Of a DNA stretch of 64,000 nt, positions 1 to 10,357 are shown in pieces; within the stretch, counting starts at the first letter, position 1, and every line of letters starts with the position of its first letter. The position numbers and the translations under genes are program-made. Below the pieces are notes generated by a model. The model was not told the DNA's origin. It worked only from the letters and a program-made list of their open reading frames with translations, and made no database searches. Origin of the DNA: Papiliotrema nemorosa (lineage: Eukaryota > Basidiomycota > Tremellomycetes > Tremellales > Rhynchogastremaceae); contig JASKOT010000010.1 in the NCBI GenBank assembly GCA_032158125.1, forward strand, positions 372,001-436,000, given 5' to 3'.

Positions 1-182
1 ACGTTGCATCAATGTCGTCTTGCCCTGAGGGTCAATGTGGACCTGAGGGATGAAGGTGGGGTACCGACTGATCCTGCCATGCCGATACACAAGATTGTGA
101 CCGGTGGTTTCTTGCCATTGCTACCTGCGACCTGGGGAGAAGTAGATGGTCCAGCTTCGGGAGGTGCTTGAGGTGCGGCCAT
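1..182 (-). CDS. GPN1: GPN-loop GTPase 1 (Npa3-like), 5' end only, cut by window edge
   Basis: N-terminal fragment of a GPN-loop GTPase needed for nuclear import/assembly of RNA polymerase II. Reading from the ATG at 182-180, the frame gives an Ala/Pro-rich leader of about 20 residues, then KKPPVTILCIGMAGS. A 44-nt GT-AG intron (68-25) is removed and the exon continues GKTTLMQR, rebuilding the P-loop GMAGSGKTT typical of Npa3/XAB1. The gene runs off position 1, so the G4/G5 motifs and the GPN loop itself are not visible. Without removing the intron the frame reads nonsense, which supports the junction. It is divergent from CDC42 and shares its 1.2 kb promoter region. GPN2 and GPN3 have related P-loops, but the CIGMAGSGKTT context fits GPN1 best. 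Confidence 0.85.
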
Positions 183-1384
183 ACTGGATTCACGCTGCGA
201 GAATGTATATATAAGTGATCAATAACACAACCGTGACATATTTCAGACTGGTGAACCACCTCCACCCTGCAATCATCCCGCTCGCTGGACTGCCACAATC
301 ACAAGAGTCCGCTCAAAACGCCGGATGGGAGGACGGTCTCGCCACCCATTCCCATGCAGTGGCAAACACCCCTTGCCCCCCGTTATTGCCTGTTTCAGCA
401 TCCCCCTCGGCGGGCATTACAAAACCCCTCGGAGGGCATTACAACTGGTCTCCCGACCCATTAGAAATTGTATTCCTGTGGGTGGTGGCGCCTATATTCC
501 CCCCCTCGCGTGAGACGTTTTGCGCCATCCCCCCTCACTCCCTTGGATTAGCATCAACAACACCGCACCAACCCTTGCTGCATCACATCCACCTCTTGCA
601 CACCTCTCATCTCATTGCCCAAACGACCAGCAACCACTCGCTGGGTCTGCTACGTCCTCAGCATATCCAACTGCACGCAACGAGGGCAAAAGAAAGAACG
701 CTAGAGTGGATCAACGTTGAATTGGCTTGGATAGATTGCAAGATATAGGTAGGTCTCCTCTCGTTATCCACCTTGTGTCCTTCGACATGCGCCATTGCTC
801 GATACGACACGGTAGCCCGACCTCCTATGGAAACGCTCCTCGAAAGTCGAGAGCTCTAGGCTGAACTACAACCTCGGACGACGCAGCGGGTCTGATCAAT
901 GTCAATGTCATCCCAATCCCAGCCTGCCTCATATTGTGGTATCCACCTCATATCCACCGCTTCACCTTGGGCGAGACGTCCTCTTTGCATTACGACGGCA
1001 CTGCATCTTTGACAGACTCGCGCGACACGTCATACTGGTGCTTTGAACGGTCATGAGGGTCGCTCTCACCAGACTCGGCCGCGCGGGACTGTTCATGGGG
1101 TATCGTGTTTCATCCCTTGTGTCGAAGACGATCGCGAGATTTTAGCGTCCCAGCGAGTCGACACAATGTTTGTTACCCCCGCATGGATCTGTCCAGCACT
1201 CTCTGTCGAACAGAGACAAACAGGCTTCTGCCCTGCGTCCTGACATCTCGTCAACGTTACACCGACACCCGGCATCGTTCGACTGGCTCACTTCGTCTCG
1301 GCGAAACCTCGTCTGCTCCCCCTTCAGCTTCTTGCATTCGGCGTGTCCTAGTTGGTGCTGACACCTCAGTGACCTTGCTTCAAA
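183..1384. promoter_or_regulatory. Divergent GPN1/CDC42 intergenic region
   Basis: Stretch of 1.2 kb between two divergent start codons. It contains a 177-codon open frame (215-748) with proline-rich, low-information content and no recognisable domain, and several shorter frames; I do not call any of them. Pyrimidine-rich tracts lie at about 520-650. A nearly perfect 20-bp direct repeat (403-444) is the only ordered element I see. The region probably holds both promoters and a long CDC42 leader. Confidence 0.5.
403..444. repeat. Two-copy 20-bp direct repeat, 22-bp period
   Basis: CCCCTCGGMGGGCATTACAA occurs at 403-422 and 425-444 with one mismatch. Each copy begins with a near-palindromic CCCTCGGNGGG core. 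The 22-bp spacing is about two helical turns, so the pair could be a tandem factor site in the divergent promoter. No factor can be named. Confidence 0.6.
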
Positions 1385-2157
1385 ATGCAAACGATCAAAT
1401 GCGTAGTGGTCGGTGACGGTGCTGTCGGAAAGTGAGTCGCTCAGTCACCCCTATTCCTCGTCTGACAATTGCAGGACATGTCTCTTGATCTCTTACACCA
1501 CCAACAAATTCCCCTCCGAATACGTCCCTACAGTCTTTGACAACTGTATGTCATCCATCTCCCAAGCTGGGCCTTTTCGTTGACAGTCAGACGCGGTAAC
1601 AGTCATGATCGGTGAAGATCCCTACACGCTCGGATTGTTCGATACGGCCGGACAGGAAGATTACGATCGTCTTCGACCATTATCATATCCTCAAACCGAT
1701 GTTTTCCTCGTTTGTTACTCAGTGACGAGTCCTGCTTCATTCGAAAACGTCAAAGAGAAGTGGTTCCCAGAGGTGCATCACCATTGTCCCGGTGTCCCTT
1801 GCCTGATTGTTGTATGTCACCTTACGAATGAAAGTCACACCTGGCTGACGGTCAGGGAACGCAGATCGACTTGCGATCTGATGAGGGACACATTGAAAAG
1901 CTGGCAAGGCAGAAACAGAGGCCGATCTCGCCTGAACAGGGAGAGCGACTCGCCAAGGAGTTGGGAGCTGTCAAATACGTGGAGTGCAGTGCATTGACTC
2001 AACGGGGTCTGAAGAACGTCTTTGACGAGGTGAGTCATGGCGCGATCTCCTGTTTCGCCATATCTGGCGAGCCGGGTGTGCGGCTAATCAACAGGCCATC
2101 GTGGCAGCACTGGAACCACCCGTAGTGAAGAAGAACAAGAAGTGTTTAATCCTATAA
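1385..2157 (+). CDS. CDC42: Cdc42 Rho-family small GTPase
   Basis: Membrane-anchored GTPase controlling polarity and actin. Exons 1385-1431, 1475-1545, 1591-1811, 1856-2029 and 2095-2157 join to 191 residues, the normal Cdc42 length. Visible motifs in order: P-loop GDGAVGKTC (10-18), switch I/effector [11 protein letters not shown] (32 onward), switch [23 protein letters not shown] (split in evidence: DTAGQE at 57-62, then [11 protein letters not shown]), TQIDLR (guanine specificity), ECSALTQ, a polybasic KKNKK and the CaaX box CLIL. The terminal Leu predicts geranylgeranylation. All four introns are GT-AG, 43-65 nt. Rac and Rho1 are excluded by the effector region and the TQID motif. I see no lesions. 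Confidence 0.97.
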
Positions 2158-2566
2158 ACGACCCTCACACTTCGACCCACATTCTACCTGCCATCACGAA
2201 ACGACTCGACACCCCGCCGACTCATGCGTCAAACGTTTCACATGCAACGCCAACACTCCTCCATCTCGCCCGCTTTTGTTTGTGTTTTTCTCCCGCCCGC
2301 CATGCTACGTTCAGGTTCCACATGATATATCGTCAATTCGGGGTCATAGAGAAGAGGATGATGATATTTCTGCCCGAGACTATGTATACCCGTTACATTC
2401 TCGTCATCAATCTCCACGCAGACATTGCCATCAGATCCGATCATTGCTTCCGCCGGTTGATTCCTGCTACGACTTGAGATTGGCTACATCGCTCTATCCA
2501 CGCATCAGACACAGCATAAGAGTGATGCAATGCATGGCCGTGCGGACTGCTAGCTGAATGGTAATG
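2158..2566. other. Convergent 3' intergenic region CDC42/QRI7
   Basis: 409 bp between two stop codons. Open frames here overlap in both directions, lack any family motif and look like chance frames. Presumably 3' UTRs and polyadenylation sites of both genes. Confidence 0.5.
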
Positions 2567-4837
2567 TCACACGATGCTATGCGGTACATCATCATACAGA
2601 TCTTCCAAACTCCACTTGGGCCGCAAGGGCAAACCAAACCCTTCATCCTCTGCTCCATCTTGCAAACGCAAGATCCCCGTCCATGCGATCATAGCTGCGT
2701 TGTCTGTACATAACGATATGGGCGGATAATACAGCTTGATCTCGGGGTTGACATTCCGCAACGTGCATCTCAATCTGTCTTGTCAAATCGCTTCCATCTG
2801 AGATCAGTGGGAAGAACATACTTTTCCCGTAAGGTTACATTGGAGGCTACTCCTCCGCTGACTACCACCCCTCTGACGTCCGCTAAGTCCGGTAAAGAAA
2901 AGGCGAGTTGAAGTTTCTGAGTGAGATGGGTGAATGCAGCATCTTGAAACCCTCGAGATATTTCCCGTTGCAAGGCCTCGTTCACGTACGGCGAATTCTC
3001 GGACAAGACCGCGTCGATTTCCTGCTGCTCTCTGTCACTGTCTGATCTGTTTTCCTTTCTACCACGAAGCGTGGTCGATTGCGAAGGGACTAGACGCCTG
3101 ATATTTCGGTCGATGTCCGTCACCAAGCCAGAAAAGGAGAATTGCAGGGATTGCTTCCCACTTCCCGCCGAAAGGGGGACAGTGGAGGCTTTGAGCGGTG
3201 TGGAGTCGTATGGTGGAAGAGGAGGACGTGAGGCGAATTCTTCGAGGATTGCTCCTGACGCTTGGCTCGAAGTGGGCAGTTGTAAAAGTCGTGCGACCTT
3301 GTCGAAAGCGTCACTGCGGTGTTGGCTGATACAAATCACCAGTGAACCAAGGTACATACCCAATCTTGGAGTCTAGGCAGTCTGCAATGATCCGGTACTC
3401 ATGTAGCGATCTGGCGAGGACAAGCTGCGTATGTCCGCCCGAGACGAGGAGGACGAGAAATGGGAATTTTGGCGCGGGCGTTTCCGTCAAGACCGGTGTG
3501 AGAGCATGAGCTTGCTGAGGATGAGTGAGAGTACCGATCCAAAGCCCGCGGTAGACTGACCATATGGTGGATGCCAAGTAGAGGGATACCATGCGCTGCA
3601 GCGAGAGCTTTGGCGGCAGTCGCGCAATACAACAGGCACCCTTGCATACCCGGTCCACGGGTATACGCAATCGCATCTAAATCTTCAACCTTCATATCCG
3701 CCTCCCTCAACGCCTGAGCGATAGCTCTAGGCTGCCTCTGATCAGTACAATCCCTGGTGCGACGTCAATGAGAATCCTCACTACGTTGACCGCATGAAGC
3801 TTTTGCGCTTGTAACGGGTGTATCCCACCGTACTCTGCATTCATCTCATGTTGCTTGATCACCACGCTACTCCTGATCTTCCTATTTGAATCCACAATCG
3901 CACAGCAAGAATCGTCTGCAGATGACTCGATGCCCAGTACTATTGTAGGTCGTCCAGTGCGCTTCGAGGCCGCGTACCGCTTTGCGTATGTCCCTGTGAT
4001 CGAGCTTGGGGTTGGGATTGATTGCCGGTGATGGATGGAGGCAAGTCGGGATTGGGTGTAGGTTGAGTATTGCCTGCGCGATTGAACCAAGAATTCCACG
4101 GAGCTATCCTGCTTTTGGGTTGTTCTGGAATCGCCTGTTGTTCTTTCCCCTCTATAGGAACAGCCTCCACGGCTTGTACGACTGGCTGCGAGGCCGCGAC
4201 GGGCATGACTTGGTCCGGCGATTTGATGGGTCGAGACATGGTAGGTTCCGGTACATTTGCGTAGACGGACTGTTCCCCTTGTTGAGTATGCAATTTCTCT
4301 TCGATTTTCGCTTGAATCTGATCGTTGACTCCTAGTGGATCGAGCCACGAGAGAACAAAAGCTCCTGGTAAGACAAAGAAAATGACTGTTTTGGGTCGAA
4401 ACGCGAATTTGATTGGACGGGACCATTGGAATCGACGAGGTGGGGGGCGTTGAGGCTGGATAGGACGAGGCTGGGATATTGGGTTGGGATTAGGTTGCGA
4501 CCTTCGGATGGTTGACGATGAGGAGGAAGACGGGCCAGATTCGAGGAAGCTCGATCGGGAGGAAGCGGGGGCGTTGGTATTGGTGTTTCGCTGCCCAGAC
4601 ATCGGGACTTGGGACCTACTTGCTGGACTCGGCACGAGTGAGCTGGACGATTTGTGACGGGTGGGATAACCGTTTCGACGATCTTTGAGACTCGTAGTGA
4701 AATTCAACGTCACTCTACGATCGGATCCGGGCAAGGGGAATCCGGCGACGGCCTTCTAGGTCTCGAAAGACCGCTCATACACACTCCTCCGACAGCTCCA
4801 ACAGGGCCTGATATACCGATGGCGAACCGTTCAACAT
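2567..4837 (-). CDS. QRI7: Mitochondrial-type Kae1/Qri7 tRNA t6A transferase with long N-terminal transmembrane extension
   Basis: Kae1/TsaD family enzyme that transfers threonylcarbamoyl to A37 of tRNAs; the mitochondrial Qri7/OSGEPL1 type acts alone. Exons (minus): 4837-4817, 4755-3978, 3939-3782, 3731-3561, 3514-3360, 3313-2822, 2774-2567; sum 1,983 nt, 660 residues. The catalytic part (about 267-660) is complete and of normal length: VLGIESSADDS, metal-binding HHMQAH (375-379), SGGHTQLV, DSKIGDAFDK, SFSGLVT, SGGVASN and CTDNAAM. Residues 1-266 are extra: Ser/Pro/Arg-rich, with one hydrophobic segment (TVIFFVLPGAFVLSWL, about 120-140). The join uses a 38-nt intron (3977-3940); introns of 35-37 nt occur in neighbours. 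Alternative: a separate upstream gene ending at 3939-3941 and a Kae1 first exon I cannot find. The catalytic part is certain, the fusion is not. Confidence 0.75.
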
Positions 4838-5035
4838 GTATGATCATGTGAGGCCATCGAAGCAGACACCATGATGAGCGGTCTTTGAAGCCCTTGCACT
4901 ATGCAGGCCGCAAGGCAGGAGTATAAAGATATAGATAGTATTGGAGATGATCGCAACCCACCCCTTACAGAGTGATCACACCTGCTCTACATCTCAACTA
5001 GCAAAGATCCAATATTGACAAAATCTGCTACCGCC
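4838..5035. promoter_or_regulatory. Short divergent promoter QRI7/BRI3-like gene
   Basis: 198 bp between divergent start codons; no ordered element recognised beyond general AT-rich stretches around 4920-4950. Confidence 0.4.
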
Positions 5036-5621
5036 ATGTGCTGCAACAAAAACCGAAGGACTTCACCCCGGTACTCCAGATTGGACAGAACGGCTGAGAA
5101 GCTCCGATCATGCGGACGCCGGAGCAAGGCTATCGTCGACAACAAGGTCCTCACAATCCCCACGCAAGGGAGACCTGGGTCGGTACGAGGCCGTACGGTC
5201 ACCGAGGCACCCCCAGCTTACGAAGACATCGATAAAGCTGCGACACCCCGAGATGCTGCGTACAGCGACAGACTGACCTCAGTGTCAAATTCTGGTAGGT
5301 TCACACGCATCGCCTTGCCGAGACTCAACTAACAATTGAGGTACTAGTCACAATGTAGAGGTGACGAGTGACCCAGGGAAAGGTGAAGAGCCTGGAAACA
5401 TAGTCTGCTCTCGGCTCGGCCATGAGAAGAAGCGAACGTACGGAACGGTCGGTATCATCGGTGGGATCGTCTTCTTCCCTTGGGGCCTTTTCTGGTCAGT
5501 ACACGCCACACACTCAGCCATGAGCTGAGGTTGTAGGACAGCTTGTGACTCTAGGGTCGTCTGCATCAGATGTCAAGAGGTCCTCCGAGAGCCATGCTCC
5601 AAGCGTAGGGATAGACAGTAG
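5036..5621 (+). CDS. Small BRI3/LITAF-like membrane protein with PPxY motif
   Basis: 165-residue protein from exons 5036-5294, 5341-5494 and 5537-5621 (introns 46 and 42 nt; the first uses acceptor TTGAG, because the nearby ACTAG would give a stop). It starts at ATG in a good context (ACCGCCATG) with MCCNKNRR, a Cys-rich basic N-terminus that could be lipidated. Residues 59-62 are PPAY, a WW-domain/Nedd4-type ligase docking motif. The C-terminal part reads VGIIGGIVFFPWGLFW, then a Cys pattern VVCIRCQEVL. A short membrane segment with FFPxG followed by CxxC resembles brain protein I3 / LITAF-domain proteins of endosomes. Function is inferred from this layout only; the family assignment is moderate. 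Confidence 0.65.
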
Positions 5622-6333
5622 GGAGTGCTCCTGAATGGTAGTATACAACGCAGACTTGTCGTACAGTCAGAACAGCAGCTATCTCCGCAACATCAGAGTT
5701 ATGTCACTCGTGTCTCCTTTCGTCAGTTGTTCGATGGCCGAACTAAGCATGAGATGGTCTGCAAGCTTTTGAGACACGATCAGAGTTCGGTGTCAACGAG
5801 TGTCATGCGATGTCGGGGAGATGTTGTGGAGTTCCCTCGAGTCTCGCGCAGTGTTGACACCTCCACAATCGATCGGGATGGCTTATCGCCAGCTGGACTT
5901 GCAAGCACCTTTGTGCTGACCTCCACGCCGAAGTCGAAACGTCATGAAAAGGGGGACTCTATATGACCCTTCCATATAACATCCCCCTTTCCGCGGGCCG
6001 CCCGAGGGTCATTCGGGTAGGCTCGGGGAGTGGCAAGAGGGTAAAAGGGGGTGGAGAGGATGCCCGATAGCCGTATGGCCGGCGGCCCTGTGGTGGATTT
6101 TTCAGCGATCCCAGATCCGCGGGTTCAGTCCTTTTTGTGTACGAGTAGCGTCTTAGCAAGCGCATGCCCGACTGAACACGTCTCTGACCAGCACCACGGC
6201 CAGCCTTCGTAGCCGAACATGTATATATCCATGGTCCTCATCAATGCATCTGCTCATTCCCACTCACCATTACCTGCAGATCTATAGCAATAACACCAGC
6301 CATAACAAGCATCACCTCGACTTGTAGCCGATC
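5622..6333. other. Intergenic region, no gene supported
   Basis: 712 bp holding the 3' end of the BRI3-like gene and the promoter of the next one. A 113-codon frame at 5625-5966 and a 68-codon minus frame at 5959-6165 show no splice structure or family motif and are not called. Confidence 0.45.
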
Positions 6334-7002
6334 ATGCCGTTCAATCCACTCCAAAGGTTCACTTCGCTACATCGAGTCGCGACTCCGCCTTCGCCTTCAA
6401 CCAAAAGCAAAGGCAAAGAACGACTCGACTTGGTAGTCATCCCGACCTCATCTCTCATCATCGAACGAATCCAAGTCACCTCTTCTCGACATTCCATCGC
6501 TTCCACTGCCTCGTCCTCTTCCTCGGTCACGCTGGAAGAGGCAATGATGCAGAATGTCACATTGGAACAGAGGGAGACGCGGGTGGTACCTCATACCGAT
6601 AATGACCATCTCTATCTACGAGGAGGCACATACATTCTTCTCGGTCGGGAGCCTTCGCCAGATGGAGAGGTGTTCACATATCTGGGTCCAAATGGTGAGT
6701 CGACCCCTTGCATACCCAGAACAACCATTGACCATACAGGACACAGACTGCAGACCCATCTGGGACCTTCCGACACACCCATCAAGTGTTTGTTGCTCAA
6801 CCACAAAGTGAGCCTTATCCCCACTCACAAGCGGATAACACAGCTAACATCGCAGCCAAAGTTGATCAGGACCGACCAAGATCAGAAACGACCTTCATCG
6901 TGGTACCATATCGACACGCATGAGAAATGGTTGTTGAAGAATGGACGAGTGGAATGTTCAGCTTGCGGTGCGACACTCAGGGAGCGGACCGTCAAGCAAT
7001 GA
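6334..7002 (+). CDS. Unknown protein, 191 residues, C-terminal CxxC
   Basis: The frame is open over the whole span, but two segments carry clear intron signals: 6695-6739 (GTGAGT...ACAG, 45 nt) and 6808-6855 (GTGAGC, branch-like GCTAAC, CGCAG, 48 nt). Both are multiples of three, so retention would not shift the frame. Spliced exons 6334-6694, 6740-6807, 6856-7002 encode 191 residues. The N-terminal third is basic and Ser-rich; the middle (about 80-140) has a compact YLRGGTYILLGREP segment; the C-terminus is WLLKNGRVECSACGATLRER, with one CxxC that could be half of a zinc site. I do not recognise a family. Likely a lineage-specific protein. Confidence 0.65.
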   Translation: MPFNPLQRFTSLHRVATPPSPSTKSKGKERLDLVVIPTSSLIIERIQVTSSRHSIASTASSSSSVTLEEAMMQNVTLEQRETRVVPHTDNDHLYLRGGTYILLGREPSPDGEVFTYLGPNGESTPCIPRTTIDHTGHRLQTHLGPSDTPIKCLLLNHKVSLIPTHKRITQLTSQPKLIRTDQDQKRPSSWYHIDTHEKWLLKNGRVECSACGATLRERTVKQ

Positions 7003-10000
7003 TGATGCATCCACACGGAGCAGAAGGAACGACAAGGCGAGACATTTGTTGTAATTCTTACGTGGAGGGACTCAGAGTATATAATACATTATAATACATT
7101 GTAATACATTGTACGACTTTGACGACGTTATGCAGATCACGCTGAACACTCTTCACAGTTCCTCACAGTGATTCTCTGTTCGTCATTACGCGTCTCCGAG
7201 GCGCAACCAACAAACAAAAATCCCGGCCTTCGGCGATGCGGCAATTCCATGAACATCTCTTTCCGAGAACATTTCGCCACGAGTCTTTCCCGCGAGTCCG
7301 TTTTGAGGTGTTGAGGTCTTTGGCCAACGGTAAGTTGAAAGACATGCATGTCAAGGCTGAGTGAGCGCCAGCCCCGCCGGAGCGTTGCGTGCTCTGCACT
7401 CCGGCACCTCCCCGAAGTGATCGACGAACCATCCCCAAAACTCAGCTTCATGCGCTGAGTTGTGTCTATAAGCGGAGGTTAGCAAGATCGCCTTCCTTCG
7501 TCTCATTAAAGGAACTTTTTGAAACAAAAGACACCTTTCCATGATCCACCAGAACATGCTCAAGCACCTAAACCTGATATCATGACGTACGACGAAAGGA
7601 CTGATTTCTCCATCAGAAGAGGCACCTCTGCCTTATCATTCTCCTCACGGCTCTTCGAACGGGAAAGATTAGCCAACCTCATGATCGGCGCGTAGTAGGA
7701 ACCGATGATCAGAACCGGGCTCAGGTTCACTTTGCGCGAAACAAGGCCACAGAGTATGTGCATTGTCGATATAGAACCTCCCTCGAGTGGCATTCTCGCG
7801 TGAAGACTGATATCACCAGGCGAAGATCGTTTGGAGACCCATCGTTTACCTCATCTGTTCGAATCTTTTTCTGAGTCATTGGCGATGGCGGTGGCTGCAG
7901 AGACATGGGGAAGTCAGCTGTAAGCAATGCAGAGAAGTATTTCGTGAGCGAGGCGAATGTGGGAGACGAGTGGGATAATCCACAGGCGGAATATCGTATG
8001 CCAGTATTGTCCTCATCAGCGTGGTTCAAGCTGTGAGTAAGTAGTATTGATAGTCTCAGCGCAGAAATTTCTCGCGGACTGCGGCCAAGTGCTGGCCTGG
8101 AACGTGAGTGGGGCGAAAATTGGCTTCCTAGTCGCGTTAGAGGCGATGGTCGACCTTCACACCCGTGGATGGCCTGATTCGTAGGAAAGACGGTCCTTCG
8201 ACGCAATGCCGGCGGCATTTGTATGGTCTCTCCACACGGAAGACGAGCCTCATTAGATGAAACCCCCTCCCTCCCGATGCGCTAACCCCGATTGTCTCAT
8301 TATGCCCGAATTTTGCAATGCGGGACCATTCTTTGGCGTGGGAAGAAGTGAGGTAAAGCTGAGGGGCTCAAGCAATCATTTCGGAGACACGAGCCCCGTA
8401 GACCCGCGGGGCTTCTTCTCAAGGTTTGACCGTGGGAAAGAGGGGCTGGAGGGGATGTTGGTGGCGCAGCGAGATCGACAGATGTTCCTTTCTGTATGTC
8501 GGACCCATTCAGACCTTGCTGAATGAAACAAAACAGTCCGTTTTGCTTGCCGGTGAATTCATGTGTGGTAGAGAGAAGAATCAGACAGGTTCAGTTCTGC
8601 TTCGGAGAAAGTGAGAAAATCCCGGCAGCTATAGCGGGGGTTGTTCGGCGGATGGACAGATCCATCTCGAATTTTGCCGTGCCGAATGCTGACGTTAACA
8701 TGAGAAGAAACGACCGAAGCGCAAGGTTTTGATTGGCTCATGCGATGAGTGGGAAAGGCTAGAACCCTTGCCCGTACGCCTCATGGGCTCAGGAAAAATC
8801 AGTCGGACCCTTTCGCCACCCAAGCGACAGATGAAATGACGACGCCACCTTGTCACACTTCTTCAAAGTCTCTTTTCAATCGGCCTCTGCTCTCGAGCTG
8901 CATAGGTGCATTTTTTTACGTGAGAAGGATTCACACAACCGAAAAGTCTTTCCATCTCTTCATGTCGCATGCCTTCGCATGGTCACTCCCCCATCATGCC
9001 CCTTGAGGTCCCCTCGGTCGTGAGATGCTGCACTTGTCTCTGCTGACTTGCCGTCGTTTATTTCGACGCGGGTGCCCATTCTCACGTCCCAGGCCCAAGT
9101 TTTTCCCACCCCTCGCAAAGTCTTCCCCACTGTCGTAGCCCAGCCCTGGGACCCATAGCTTTACGATGGGGGTCTCAGGGGAGAAATGTCGTTTGTAGAG
9201 TAGCGTCTATATGGCCCCATAGAGGCACCCAACTTTTCGTCTGAGAACAAGGCAGATTCAAGAGTGATGTTATGCCGTTGATTTTCATCTTTCCCACATA
9301 CGAGCAGAAGCCACAGCGCCCTAGTCCGATTGCCGTGATTCTACTCCAATAGATCGTCGCTCCATCCCACCTCCTTCCATACAATTATCTGTCTGTCTTG
9401 TTCTTTTCATTCTACGTCTCTCGAGTGTGTGGTCCTTGTTGTGTTTCGGTGAAAAAAAGAGAGCAGCGTCTCACTCGTGATCAACCACAAGCGCTGTCAG
9501 TCTCGGTCTCGATCAAAATATCCCCAACTACCCCTCACGGAACCCATTCCCCACCGTCAAACTTTCAGCCTATCCTTCGCATCGGACAGTACCAATCATA
9601 CACTCAACGACGAGGTCTTTGCGTTCGACGACGACGTACTTCAACAGGAGCCTAGACTGTGGAAAGACCATCAGACTTTGTGTAGACTGCGAATACCCTG
9701 GTCTGTCGGATAGAATATATCGACCTGGTCAAGGAACGCGGAGATCAACTGATCACTCTTCCCGACGTCAAAGGCGTTTTTCCACCAATCCTACCTGCAT
9801 TCCGTCTTCTTTTGGACTGTCATCTCGAGAAAACTTTGCATAGTACGAGGAGATTGGGGAAAGCTTGGTAAGACCAGCCTTCTTTGTCAACAATTGCGGT
9901 TTGCAGAAAAGCTTCCAAGTGCTGTGGGAATCCGTCACCTTGTACTGTAAGTCTTGATAATCATTCTTCTTGCTCCAGCATCATCTTCATCCCCCATTCC

Positions 10001-10357
10001 TCGATATTGTCCTCCTCGACAAATTTGTTTGCCCCGCAAGTGGGTTCTCCATTCGACCCCCTCGTCGACCCCAACAACCCATCACCCCCATTCTACGTTT
10101 TGACCCGACTATCTGGCCTCGAATCCTCCTATCAATTCGACGATAATCTCCGGCCTCGACAAGTGCCGCAAGCGATCCCTCCTTTCACACTGATGGTTTT
10201 CCTGATCGGCAAAGATTTTCGATCTCGTCCTTTCGCCAAAATCCCCTCGTCATTGTAATCTCGACCGACTTCGCATGCCAGTTCCAGTCGAACCTGCTTC
10301 TCATTCACACGCTACCGGGATCTACCATTGTTTCGTCGACCCCGTTTCCTCGGCAAC
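7003..10357. other. 3.3 kb without a supported gene; includes long leader of the GAC1-like gene
   Basis: Largest gap in the window. Minus-strand frames at 7137-8218 (up to 163 codons) and several plus frames at 8257-9006 have no motif, no matching intron pattern and uneven composition. From about 9390 to the GAC1 start the plus strand is pyrimidine-rich and contains spliceable-looking GT...AG pairs (for example GTAAGACC...TTGCAG near 9871-9913, and GTAAGTC...CTCCAG near 9950-9979) and a 124-codon upstream frame (9884-10258). This fits a long, possibly spliced 5' leader with upstream ORFs. A GC-rich hairpin (GAGCCCCG/CGGGGCTTC) lies near 8390-8414. A non-coding RNA cannot be excluded. Confidence 0.45.
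7081..7110. repeat. Three tandem copies of a 10-bp unit (RTAATACATT)
   Basis: ATAATACATT ATAATACATT GTAATACATT stand head to tail, about 80 bp past the stop of the unknown gene at 6334-7002. The AT-rich unit may be part of its 3' processing region. Confidence 0.7.

Noticed and set aside
215..748. 177-codon plus frame as a gene between GPN1 and CDC42
   Set aside because: Pro/His-rich composition, no motif, no splice signals; more likely promoter and leader sequence.
3707..4426. 239-codon minus frame running into the Kae1 motif without an intron
   Set aside because: Upstream of the motif it is an Arg/Ser-rich shadow of the better frame that contains a membrane segment; using it would need a start deep in non-conserved sequence. 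It stays a weaker alternative for the Kae1 N-terminus.
7137..8218. Series of minus-strand frames as a hidden gene
   Set aside because: No pair of frames can be joined by consensus introns into a recognisable protein.
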